Source: JANSXG01 sp024743075
Lineage (GTDB): Bacteria; Planctomycetota; Phycisphaerae; Phycisphaerales; UBA1924
Direction: 5' to 3'
Assembly: GCA_042140185.1 (NCBI GenBank)
Contig: CP159477.1
Coordinates: forward strand, 2,542,001-2,606,000
Length of the DNA: 64,000 nt
A program made the position numbers and the translations under genes. Below the pieces are notes generated by a model that worked only from the letters and a program-made list of their open reading frames with translations, did not search any database and had not been told where the DNA came from. Every line of letters begins with the position of its first letter. The stretch's first letter is position 1. Below, piece after piece: positions 55,036 to 64,000 of the stretch.

Positions 55036-58000
55036 ATGACACACCGCAGCCGCACACCCGCGTTCAACCGCCCCGCCCGCCGCGGCGGCATCCTCAAGAA
55101 ACTGCTCCTCGGCTCGGTCGCCACCGTGCTCCTGCTCGTCATCGCCGTCGCCGTGCTCGTCCCGATGCTCGCCGGCAACCTGCTCATCCCGCGCATCGAA
55201 GCCGCCGCCAGCGACACCATCGAGGGCAGCGTCCGCATCGACTCCCTCTCCGTCTCCTGGACCGGCGAGCAGTCGGCGCAGCGTCGAACTGCTCGACCCC
55301 GATGGCGATGTCGTCGGCCAGGCCGACCTCACTGTGCGGCGCTCGCTGTTCGGTCTGCTCTCCTCGCCGCGCAACCTCGGCACCGTCGCGCTCTCCGGTT
55401 GGATCGAGATCGAGCGCGCCAACGAGTCCGCCCCGACCAACCTCGAGCGCGCGATCGCCCCCAAACGCCCCGCGCCCACTCCCCCACCCACGCAGCAGCC
55501 GGGCGCAGAGCCGATCACCCTCCCGCCCCTGCGCATGACCCTCGACGTCTCCGACCTGCGCTTCAGCTACGAACTCGCCGGCAAAAAGATCGGCATATCC
55601 AAGCTCGCCATCAAGGGCCCTCTGACCCTCGACGGCCAGACCGATATCAGCATCAACGCCGTCCCGAGCATCAACGGCAACGAAGCCACCGGACGCACCA
55701 TCACCGCCTCCGTCAAGTCCGGGCCACTCCTCAACGCCTCGCGCGAGCTCACCATCGCCGGGTCTGGCCTCGAACTGACCGTCGATGCCAACCTCCCCGG
55801 CGAATACGCCGCGGTCATCTCCGGCCTGCTCGGCGAACCGGTCACCACCGCCGCCGGCGCATCCTCCGAGCCCATCCGCCTGCGCGCCAACATCCGCGAG
55901 CAAAGCGGACGCCTCGTCGCCTCCGGGAACGCCGATGCCCTCTCCGTCGAAGGCCCTCTCCCGCCCGCGCTCATCGCGCGACTCGCGCCGGCCGGCACGC
56001 TGCGCATCACCCAGCCCGGCGCGTTCACCCTGCGCACCACGCGCTTCGACCTCCCGGTCGCCCTCATCACCGCCGGCCTCAACTCCACCGACCTGCGCGA
56101 CAGCGCGCTCCTGCTCGCGCTCGAAACCCAGCCCGTCGGCGCGACACTCACCACCGACGGCCTGCCCCCCAAGTCCCTCCGCATCGAACCCATCGACCTC
56201 CGCTTCGGCAGCGAAAACTTCGCCCAGCGCGCCTTCGTCCAAGGCGACATCCGCGCACTCATCGACAACACACCCGCCGGCACCGTCCTCCTCGACGCCC
56301 GCGTCGACAACCTCCTCGGGCCCGGCGGCACGCTCGCCCCCATCGCCCAGGTCCGCCCCGCCGGACAGATCCGCCTCGTCGACGCCCCCGCCTCACTCGT
56401 CGACTCCTTCACCGCCGGCATCGACGCACTCGGCACCGGCTTCGCCCGCGATGTCTTCGGCGAAACCATCAACCTCACCCTCGACGCCGAATCCCGCGCC
56501 GACCTCGGTTCCGACGACACCGCCCTCGAATCACCCAAACTCGCCCTCTCCATCGACTCCGCCAACACCACCGTGCGCGCCACCGCCATCCTCGACGGCG
56601 ACCGCATCGAAGCGCCCGGCGAAGCGCTCTCCATCCAGTCCAGCGCCGGGCGCGGCATCCTCACCCGCTTCGCACCCCAGGTCCTCGCCGAGATGGATGC
56701 CGAATCCGACGCGCAGCGCCCTATCGTCCTCACCGTCAGCGCGACCGACCTCACGCTGATCCAGGGCACCGACACACCGATCGACCTCGACCGCCTGCGC
56801 AGAACCTCCGCGCCAGCATCGACCGACAGTCCGCAACCAACCCTGGCCTCGATCGCATCGTCCTCGCCCTCGACGCCGCCGCAAACACACCGCTCGACAT
56901 CAACGCCGTCGCCACCGGAAACCGAAATGCCGGAGCGCAGAACCCCGGCCTCCAGCCCTACAACATCACCGCGGACCTTCAACTCGCCGGCCTCAGCGCA
57001 CTCGCCAGCGCATCGAACCCGCTCCGCGCCCGAGGCGTGCGCACCGACGGCACCATCACCGTCATCGGTGCCCCCGTCCAAAGCATCGAGCAGCTCGCCG
57101 GCCTCGACCCGCAATCGCTCACCGAAGCCCTCGGCGACCGCCTCGACGGCACCATCACCCTCGCCTCCGCGACCGATGCCAACACCGCCGCACTCGACTT
57201 CGAAACACCCACCACCAGTCTCGGCGCCGAATTCCGCCTCGCCGGAACCCTGCTCACCTCCACCCGCCCGCTCACCATCGCCTCGCGCGAGCCGCAGCGC
57301 CTGCTCGACGGCCTGGATCTCCGCACCATCACCATCAACGACCAGCCCGCCCTGCGCATCGCCGGGCCGTCTGAGTTCAGCGCGACCGTCGAGGACATCG
57401 AACTCGATCTCGATCGTCTTAATGGCGCGGCCGCGATCGCTACCGGCATCCGCCGTGCATCGATCAAAGCACCCGGCCTCGGACTCATCGGCCCTGCTGG
57501 CCAGCGCAGTACCTACACCGCCCTCAGCGCCACCGCCATCACCGAAGACGATCCCGTCCGCGTCAAAGTCACAGGTCTGGACGCCAGCCTCCACCCCTTC
57601 AACCTCGACCTCACCGCCTCCCTCCCCCTCGACCAACTCCTCGAGAGCCCCGACCCCATAGCCCTCGCCAGCGCCGCCCAGCGCACACTGACCGCATCCA
57701 TCACCGCCCCCGCATGGCTCGCCGGCGCCCTTGCACCGACCAGGCCCCCACCATCAACGCCGCACTCGCCGGCCAGCCCGTCTCCATCACCATCGAACCC
57801 ATCGGCGATGCATCCGGCATCACCGTCCGCTCCGGCGAAACCGTCGTCCTGACCCGCGCCGCCATCGCCACCGACGCCATCACACTCGACGAAACCAACG
57901 GGCGCATCCGCGCCACGCCCGAGCGCCTGCGCAACATCCTCGCCGCGCTCTCCGAAGACCAGGCCGCCCCGTCCTACTCCCTCGCCTCGCCCGCCACCGT

Positions 58001-59810
58001 CGACCTGCGCGTCGACCCGATCACCATCCCCCTCGGCGAAGGCGCCGCCTTCGACCTCGCCGGCCTCACCGCCAGCGCCACCCTCGAAGGCGACGCCGTT
58101 GTCACCGGCGTCCTCGAGCGCGACGGTGCGCCACGCGACATCGGCATCCGCGCCGGCAGCGCCCGCATCGCCTTCGCCGACGCTGGCCCCACCATCGAAG
58201 CTTCGGCCAGCGCCTTCGACCCCTCCAAGCCCGCCACCCCCATCGGCGCGCTCACCGCGCGCATCGATCCCGGCGCCCGCTTCGACATCCGCTTGAGCCA
58301 GGCCCGCCCACGCGCCATCGACGCCTGGCTCGCCGGCAAGCCCACCACCGACGGCCCGCTCGCCCTCACTTTCGGCGACTCGCTCAACCTCCGCGCCCAG
58401 ACCCGCACCGTCACCGGCCTGCCGGCCGGCACCGACCGCATTGAGATCGGTGTCGAGTCGCCGCGCATGAACACGCGCCTGCTCGCCAACCGCTCCGAAA
58501 CCCGCATCGCCCTCGCCGAACCCTTCGAAGTCGCCTGGACACTCGCGCCCGCCATGTTCGACGAAATCATCGCCCCCGCCATCGCCGACACCGAGGGCTC
58601 GCAGCTCCGCCTGCGCGAGGCCGCCCCCGCCGCCGTCGCCATCCGCTCCTTCTCGATCGACAAGCGCGATGGCGCCTTCGACCCCGCCACCGCGCGCATC
58701 GACGCGCAGTTCGGCATGATCAACGCCAACTTCGACGCCGTCCTCGGCGAACCCGGCGCAACGCAGACCGTCCGCCCCATCAACCTCGACCGCGTCCAAG
58801 GGGCCATCACCCGTACCGCCGCCGAATCGGAAGAACCCATCCGCTTCAACCTGGAATCCCTCGACCAGAACAACGACCCGCGATTCACCGTCGAGGGCCA
58901 GCTCAACACCGCCGCCTCACCCGGCACCAACCGCCTCTCCGCCACCGCCTCCGGCGACATCCCCACCGCCCTCATCGACGTCCTCGCCGGCCAGCGAGGC
59001 CTCCTCGTCGCCGGCATCGGCGACACCGTCCGCGTCTCCGCACAGGCCGACAACGTCACCGCCGATCGCACCGAAGGCAAGCTCACCGCCACCGTTCAGG
59101 CCCTCCGCGCAGAGGCCGCGGCGTTCGGTCGCTTCGAAAACGGCGCCCTGATCCTCGGCGACGGCACCGCCTCACGCACCAACGTCACCCTCAGCGAGAT
59201 CACACCCGAACTCAGCCGTCGCGTCTTCGAACCGCTCTTCCCGCTCCTGCGCAACTTCGAGAAGTCGCGCACCGAGCAGCCCACCATGATCACCGTCACC
59301 AGCGCCGGGCTCTCCATCCCGACCGACGGCGACCTCACCAAGCTCAACGGCAACATCAACCTCAACCTCGGCTCCGTCCGCTTCGAAGCGGGCGATCTCC
59401 TCTCCGCAGCCCTCAACGCCACCGCCAACCGAACCGCCGGACAACTCGGCCAGTCCGTCCCGCCCGTGCTCGTCCGCTTCAACGCCGGCGTCGCCACCTA
59501 CGACACCGTCGACATCCCCTTCGGCGACTTCACGCTCCGCACCCGCGGCACGATCGACCTCGTCAACCGGCGCATGGACGTCCTCGTCCTGCTGCCGCTC
59601 GACTTCATCGGGGGCGACTTCAAACGCGCCGCCCAGCAGTTCCCGCTGCTCAACCAGCTCGCCGCCGTCCCGCTCCGCGCCCGAGGCGAAATCGGCAAGG
59701 CCAAACTGGAACTCGACCCCAACGCCATCGAAGAAATCATCCCCGGCGCACTCGAACGCAACCTCAACGACCTGCTCAACCGAGGCCTGCAGGAACTCTT
59801 CCGGCGCTGA
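55036..59810 (+). CDS. very large AsmA-like envelope protein, frameshifted three times
   Basis: About 1590 residues when the frames are joined. The N-terminus has a membrane anchor (LLLGSVATVLLLVIAVAVLV). A long beta-rich body of repeating Asp/Thr/Ala-rich strands follows, of the kind in AsmA, YhdP and TamB proteins. The C-terminus (PFGDFTLRTRGTIDLVNRRM, RARGEIGKAKLELDPNAIEE) is AsmA-like. Frames break near 55275 (one extra or two missing bases), 56803 and 57731 (one missing base each); the family-like sequence continues each time. Relatives bridge inner and outer membranes and move phospholipid or aid outer-membrane assembly. ATG at 55036 follows CAGGGAGCC. Confidence 0.8.
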
Positions 59811-59839
59811 CGCGTACCGGCTGGCATTGCCGACACCGT

Positions 59840-59874
59840 GGGTGGCATGGCCGCCCTCCTGAGGCGGCTATGCT
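59840..59874 (+). repeat. 35-bp direct repeat, copy 1
   Basis: GGGTGGCATGGCCGCC, spacer, GAGGCGGCTATGCT. It contains a GCCGCC/GGCGGC hairpin and TATGCT, which could be a -10 for the gene at 59903. Repeated at 60265 with one fewer base in the loop. Confidence 0.65.
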
Positions 59875-59902
59875 GGCCTCACCCATCAGCCCCGGAGCAC
59901 CC

Positions 59903-60286
59903 ATGTCCGCACTCCTCATCCTCGTCATCATCGCGCTCATCGCAACCGTCGCTACGCTTTCTCTGCGCGAACAGCGTCCTGATCCCGCCGTGATCATTTT
60001 CTGCCTCGTCGCCATCACCGTCAGCGCTGGCTTCATGGGATTTTTGTTCGGCGACGTCCGCGCCTCCTACATGGGCGAGAGCATCGACCGCGTCATCGAC
60101 GAAACACACAGGCACCTGACCGCCGGACGTTGCGACACCGTCACCGACGCCTACGACCATGCCAAACAGGCCCGCAACTCCGGCGCAACACCCCACAGCG
60201 CACTCGGCACCCTCACCCGCACGCTCCGCGAGATTCCTGACACACCAGCTGCAACGCCCGACCAGGGTGGCATGGCCGCCCCTTGA
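59903..60286 (+). CDS. small membrane protein between direct repeats
   Basis: 127 residues with two membrane segments (MSALLILVIIALIATVATLS and AVIIFCLVAITVSAGFMGFL) and a soluble C-terminal part containing ETHRHLTAGRCDTVTDAYDH. CCCGGAGCACCC precedes the ATG at 59903. Its last residues (GGMAAP) and stop codon are encoded inside the second copy of the 35-bp repeat, and the first copy lies just before its start. No family recognised. Confidence 0.6.
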   Translation: MSALLILVIIALIATVATLSLREQRPDPAVIIFCLVAITVSAGFMGFLFGDVRASYMGESIDRVIDETHRHLTAGRCDTVTDAYDHAKQARNSGATPHSALGTLTRTLREIPDTPAATPDQGGMAAP

Positions 60287-60298
60287 GGCGGCTATGCT
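60265..60298 (+). repeat. 35-bp direct repeat, copy 2
   Basis: GGGTGGCATGGCCGCC followed by GAGGCGGCTATGCT, as at 59840. It spans the stop codon of the 59903 gene. Confidence 0.65.
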
Positions 60299-60325
60299 CG
60301 ACCACCAGCCAGCGAACGCCTCAGC

Positions 60326-61999
60326 TCACCGCCCCCGACTGATCTTCCCGCCCATCCGCCGCGGCGGGAGCTTCGTCGGCACCACGCCGCCCGGGAACTT
60401 GCTCGCGTCGACCTTCTCCTTCGACGCCGGCACTTCCGGCGCTGCGCTCTTGTAGCGGTTCTTCGAGGTCAGCGCCTCGCGACGCTGCTTCTCGCGCGAG
60501 CGCTGCTCTTCCACATCCGCGGGCAGCGGCCCCGGCTTGAAATCGTCGTAGGTGCGCGCGGGAACGTGCGTGTTCGCGAGCTGCTCCACCTGCGTGAGCA
60601 GGTCGCCCTGGTCCGGGCTCACGAAGCTGAACGCCACACCGCCCCGCCCCGCGCGGGCCGTGCGACCGATCCGGTGCACGTAGATCTCCGGGTCCTCGGG
60701 CAGGTCAAAGTTGATCACGTGCGTGATGCCATCGACATCAAGACCGCGCACCGCGAGGTCCGACGCCACCAGGATGTGCAGTTCGCCCGCGTGCAGCTGC
60801 TCCATGATCCGGTTGCGCTTGCCTTGGGGCAGGTCGCCGTGGATCGCCGCCGCGTTGATGCCCGCGCGCGACAGCCCGTCGGTGATCTTGTCCACCGTCC
60901 GCTTCATGCGACAGAACACCAGCGCCAGCTCCGGGTTCTCCTTCTTGATCACGTGACGCAAGAGCCGGCTCTTGTCCCACGGCTCGACCGTGAAGTAGTA
61001 CTGGTCCACCAGCGACACCGTCAGCGAGCCGCCGACCGTCTCAAGGCGCTCGGCGTCTTTCTTCATGAACGCCCGCCCCAGCGACTCGATCTCCGGGCTG
61101 ATCGTCGCCGAGACGAACACCGTCTGGTGCTCGCCCTTGATCCCCGACAGGATCTTGCGGATGTCGTCGCGGAAGCCGATGTCCAGCATCCGGTCCACCT
61201 CGTCGAGCACCACGAACCGGATGTTGTCCTGGTTCAGGTAGCCCCGACCGATCATGTCCATGTACCGGCCCGGCGTCGCCACGATGATCTCGGGATTCTT
61301 CGCCAGACTCTTCGCCTGCGTGTCTATCTTCTGACCGCCGTACACCGTCACCATCTTCAGCGGCGTGTACTTCGCAAAGCTCCGCAGCTCGTCGGTGATC
61401 TGGATCGCCAGCTCACGCGTCGGCGCGAGGATCACCGCCTGGAACGGCAGCGCACGGATGCAGTTGTTGATCACCGGAAGACCGAACGCCGCCGTCTTGC
61501 CCGAACCCGTCCGCGACTGACCGAGCACGTCCTTGCCCGCCAGCACCAGCGGCACCATCTCAGCCTGAATCTTCGTCGGGCTCTTGAAGCCCAGATCGTC
61601 CAGCGCCTTCCGGACCGTGTTGCGCAGGCCGATGTCCGCGAACGACTTGCCCGCGAAGATCTCCTCCCACTTCTTGTCCGTCTTGCCGCCCGGCTTGCCC
61701 TCCGCCTTCTCGGAAGACGAGTCATCCGCCTTCTTGGCGGGCTTCGGCTCCGACACACTCGCCTCGGCCTCCGGCTTCTCGGCGCTTTTCTTGAGGTCGC
61801 GCTTCTTCCGTGTTGTCTTTTTGCGAGTCGGCTTCGAGCCATCCTGAGATTTCGATGTCGACTCAGACTTCGCCTTGGCAGCGGGCTTCACCGCGCCTTG
61901 AGTCTGCGCGAGCACCGACGCCGGCGCCTTCTTCGGCGTGCGCTTGCTCGTGCGTTTGCGGGATGTCGACGGGCGCGGATCGGGTGTGGTCTCGCTCAT
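60326..61999 (-). CDS. DEAD-box-family ATP-dependent RNA helicase
   Basis: 557 residues. A Lys/Ser-rich, probably disordered N-terminus of about 115 residues (RKKTTRKKRDLKKSAEKPEA) precedes the helicase core. Core motifs in order: Q-motif region SPTKIQAEMVPLVLAGKD, motif I SRTGSGKT, Ia APTRELA, motif II DEVD (not DEAD), III SAT, and VI HRIGRTAR. It remodels RNA in ribosome assembly or decay. The C-terminal tail is short and basic. ATG at 61999 has no clear ribosome site. It lies convergent to the small membrane protein gene. Confidence 0.93.
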   Translation of the reverse strand: MSETTPDPRPSTSRKRTSKRTPKKAPASVLAQTQGAVKPAAKAKSESTSKSQDGSKPTRKKTTRKKRDLKKSAEKPEAEASVSEPKPAKKADDSSSEKAEGKPGGKTDKKWEEIFAGKSFADIGLRNTVRKALDDLGFKSPTKIQAEMVPLVLAGKDVLGQSRTGSGKTAAFGLPVINNCIRALPFQAVILAPTRELAIQITDELRSFAKYTPLKMVTVYGGQKIDTQAKSLAKNPEIIVATPGRYMDMIGRGYLNQDNIRFVVLDEVDRMLDIGFRDDIRKILSGIKGEHQTVFVSATISPEIESLGRAFMKKDAERLETVGGSLTVSLVDQYYFTVEPWDKSRLLRHVIKKENPELALVFCRMKRTVDKITDGLSRAGINAAAIHGDLPQGKRNRIMEQLHAGELHILVASDLAVRGLDVDGITHVINFDLPEDPEIYVHRIGRTARAGRGGVAFSFVSPDQGDLLTQVEQLANTHVPARTYDDFKPGPLPADVEEQRSREKQRREALTSKNRYKSAAPEVPASKEKVDASKFPGGVVPTKLPPRRMGGKISRGR

Positions 62000-62390
62000 G
62001 GTGCGATCAATATTCCCCGGCGAGGGTCCCGCGGCGGATCCAAAGCATCAACCCTGCACCGATCAACACAATCGGCAAAGGAGCGGTGCTGCAAACCTGC
62101 TCGCAAGAGGGACATCCCGGCGACCCGCCAACTGGCGATCTGTCCGGGGGAACCCCGCTCGTGTGGTAGAATCCGGCTGGCGTGTCGGCCCCGTGCCGCC
62201 CGGACTCGGTCGTGTGAAAAAATCGTATAACTTGGCAATATGTCCGTTCATTCGGCGATCGGCCGCGACCGCCGGTTTCGGGCTTGATTCCACGCCCGAG
62301 CGGTTGATCGTAGGGCATCCAAAGGGCCGATACAACTTGAGGCGACCCCTGTCCGCCTGAATTCCAGCATCGACAAGGAATCGGCCCTCC
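62000..62390. promoter_or_regulatory. 391-bp divergent intergenic region
   Basis: Between the helicase and alanine racemase genes. TAGAAT near 62164 and TACAAC near 62330 on the plus strand are candidate -10 elements for the racemase gene. A minus-strand frame ends at 62007 with a Cys-rich and hydrophobic stretch (VCSTAPLPIVLIGAGLMLWI), but no convincing start or ribosome site is seen. Nothing else is evident. Confidence 0.35.
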
Positions 62391-63820
62391 GTGAGCGGGA
62401 CCAGCGTTATCGAAGTCGATCTCACCGCTCTCGAGCGGAACCTCGCCGTCGTGCGCGGCGTGCTGTCCCGCGGTCTCGACGACGATTCCGGCTCCTCAGC
62501 CACGCCCCCCGGCGTCTGCGCCGTCCTCAAGGCCGACGGCTATGGCCTCGGCGCCGTCCGACTCGCCAAACGCCTCAGCGCCCCCAAGGCCACCCGCCCC
62601 GTCGAGATGATCGCCGTCTACACCCCCGACGAGGCTCGCGAACTCGTCGAAGCCGCGATCCCCACGCCCATCCTCGTCCTCATGCCCGTCGCCGGCTTCG
62701 ACCGCCACGACCCCCTCTACCACGCGCTCAGCAAGGGCCAGATCCACCTCACCGTCCACGACCGCGAAAACCTCGATGCCATCGCACGCACCGCCGAACA
62801 CCTCGGCACCACCCTCCCCGTTCACCTCAAAATCGACACCGGCATGTCCCGCGGCGGCGCACCCCCACGCCAGGCCGGAGCCCTGCTCGGCAAAATCGCC
62901 GAACACCCCCGCCTCCGCCTCGCCGGCGTCTTCACCCACTTCGCCTCCGCCGACTCCAGCGCGGAAATGACCCGCGACCAGGCCCTCTCGTTCGTCAACG
63001 TCCTCCGACTCAACGAAGCGCGCCTCCCCGCAGACTGCCTCATCCACGAGGCCAACTCTTTCGCCTCCTTCCGAAGCGCCGCCCTGCACGCCGACATGGT
63101 CCGCATCGGTCTCGCCCTGCTCGGCTACTCCGCCGAAGCCATGGCCGCCGACGACCGCTTCGAGTTCCGCGACGCCGCGCAGCAGCTCACTCCGGTCATG
63201 CGCTGGACCTCCACGGTCGTGCAGACCAAGTCGGTCGCCCCCGGCACCCCCGTCGGCTACGGCTCGGTTTGGACCGCCCCCCGACGCTCGCGTTCCTCGC
63301 ACGACGGCGACACCCGCCTCGCCATCGTCCCCGTGGGCTACGCCGACGGCTACCCCGTCGCCCTCTCCAGCGACCGCGGCGGCGACGCCTCCCTCGACCC
63401 CGAGCGCGGCGCCCGCGTCGGCTTCGAAATCTCGACCGGCATCCGCGCCTACGCACCCGTCGTCGGACGCGTCAGCATGGACCAGATCATCATCGATGTC
63501 ACCGACCTGCCCGACAGCGCCACCGGCGTCGGCGCGACCGTCGAGATCGTTGGATCCAACCCGGGCGCCCCAACCACCTCCCCGCGCTCGCCAAACTCGC
63601 CGGCACCATCACCCACGAACTGCTCTGCCGCATGTCGCCGCGCATCGAACGGAGGTACCTTCACCTCCCGAAACCCGTCGAGCACGAGCGCCCCGCCGAA
63701 CGCATCACCAGAGCCCTCGCCGGCCCCGGCGGCCTCCCGAGCAACCCGCCCGCCCTACGCGAGATCGAGTCAAAGCGCCTGATCGAACGCATGACCGCCG
63801 CCCAATCCGGCATCCGCTAA
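62391..63820 (+). CDS. alr: alanine racemase, frameshifted near the C-terminus
   Basis: PLP enzyme making D-alanine for peptidoglycan; about 475 residues, longer than the usual 360-390 because of insertions. The PLP lysine is in AVLKADGYGLGAV near residue 46. Then come HLKIDTGMSRGG, VFTHFASAD, the catalytic-Tyr region GTPVGYGSVW, and RVSMDQIIIDVTDLP. The frame breaks near 63572 in GGCGCCCCAACC. One more C continues with NHLPALAKLAGTITHELLCR to a stop at 63820. The GTG start at 62391 has CAAGGAATCGG upstream. D-alanine and peptidoglycan would fit a planctomycete, which does make a cell wall. Confidence 0.9.
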
Positions 63821-63829
63821 AAACAAGAG

Positions 63830-63849
63830 CCCGGAGCGCAAGCTCCGGG
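63830..63849 (+). terminator. hairpin, probable terminator of the racemase gene
   Basis: CCCGGAGC-GCAA-GCTCCGGG follows the stop by ten bases. No T-run follows, so it may also be an interspersed hairpin repeat. Confidence 0.5.
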
Positions 63850-63863
63850 TACCCGCCGGGTGC

Positions 63864-63890
63864 CGTGGTCGAAGCGAAGCGCAGGCCACG
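63864..63890. repeat. short palindromic repeat, rearranged copy 3
   Basis: CGTGGTC-GAAGCGAAGCGCA-GGCCACG. The outer arms match the copies at 52703 and 53364, while the inner core is altered. Confidence 0.4.
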
Positions 63891-63924
63891 ACCCCTCACG
63901 CATCGACTCTGAGAGAAGAGACCC

Positions 63925-64000
63925 GTGCAACTCTCAGCACTCTTCAGACGCGCCGTCGTGGTGGCTTGCGACGATGAAACCGAAGACCAACTCCGGGGCA
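63925..64000 (+). CDS. start of an unidentified gene, cut by window end
   Basis: GTG at 63925 follows GAGAGAAGAG and opens a frame (LSALFRRAVVVACDDETEDQ) that stays open to the window end. Too short to identify. Confidence 0.35.
   Translation, partial: MQLSALFRRAVVVACDDETEDQLRG

Noticed and set aside
53350..55536. Very long minus-strand open frame (about 728 codons) across nadA and the start of the AsmA-like gene
   Set aside because: It is antisense to a clear nadA with cluster cysteines; its product is Gly/Val/Asp/Glu-rich low complexity, as expected from the reverse of GC-rich coding DNA.
55567..57636. Minus-strand open frame of about 690 codons over the AsmA-like gene
   Set aside because: Antisense shadow of high-GC codons with Gly/Arg/Ser low complexity and no domain; the plus strand reads as an AsmA-like protein.
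60326..61999. DEVD in place of DEAD as a sign of an inactive helicase
   Set aside because: The Asp-Glu pair and last Asp are kept; Ala-to-Val at this position is tolerated in helicases, and all other motifs are normal.
62007..62318. Minus-strand small frame with CPSCEQVC and a hydrophobic C-terminus
   Set aside because: The end looks protein-like, but no start codon with ribosome site or leaderless hexamer was found, and the upstream part is low complexity.

Overview
The window is high-GC DNA from a bacterium that most resembles a planctomycete of the Phycisphaerae type. The reasons are the many secreted proteins ending in a paired calcium-loop (dockerin-like) tail with the core LADLNxVLxxFG, others ending in a PEP-CTERM-like tail (Pro-Ala/Gly patch, hydrophobic stretch, Arg run), pseudopilins of the H-X9-DG style, a very large AsmA-like protein, and planctomycete-style zinc-ribbon membrane proteins. 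No rRNA, tRNA, CRISPR array, transposase or prophage gene was recognised. This is ordinary chromosomal sequence.

Layout. 1-4.7 kb: the 3' part of an AbgT-family transporter, a membrane fatty-acid desaturase behind a perfect 16-bp inverted repeat, and a cysteine dioxygenase plus PLP decarboxylase pair that reads as a hypotaurine/taurine pathway. 4.7-9.4 kb: an HTH-like protein of unknown role divergent from a PEP-CTERM-like protein, then two dockerin-tailed exoproteins. 9.5-21.7 kb: a lone ATP synthase beta subunit, two PilZ proteins flanking a pseudopilin, aconitase, a LysR regulator overlapping an M61 peptidase, a PDZ protein, and an ECF sigma/anti-sigma pair. 21.8-31.2 kb: tatC-tadA, a HAD hydrolase, a PHP-glycosyltransferase fusion, an AhpD-like protein, coaD, a beta-lactamase-fold protein and a large secreted protein. 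31.3-41.5 kb: an exoprotein-rich stretch with three dockerin-tailed proteins (beta-propeller-like, FG-GAP, beta-helix), a trypsin-like lipoprotein, and an operon of a pseudopilin plus two paralogous all3515-like proteins behind a Fur/Zur-like operator. 41.6-44.1 kb: a MarR-pirin-SnoaL operon with two matching operators, then a histidine phosphatase. 44.1-53.3 kb: small envelope proteins, an RRM protein, an HD hydrolase, YtoQ, a methyltransferase and a Na+/Ca2+ exchanger. 53.5-64 kb: nadA, the AsmA-like giant, a DEAD-box-type helicase, alanine racemase and the start of one further gene.

Two window-wide features matter when reading the list. First, twelve genes are interrupted by frameshifts, fifteen in all. 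Thirteen fit a single missing base, often in a C/G run, and the family sequence continues intact in the next frame. This looks like deletion-type sequencing error rather than gene decay, so these genes are listed as one CDS each. Second, at least seven starts lie exactly six bases after a TAnnnT hexamer with no Shine-Dalgarno, which suggests leaderless transcripts; other genes have clear GGAGG-type sites.

The strongest candidates for unusual biology are the eukaryote-like cysteine dioxygenase/decarboxylase pair, the metal-box-controlled pseudopilin/all3515 operon with two alternative C-terminal anchors, and the leaderless promoters.
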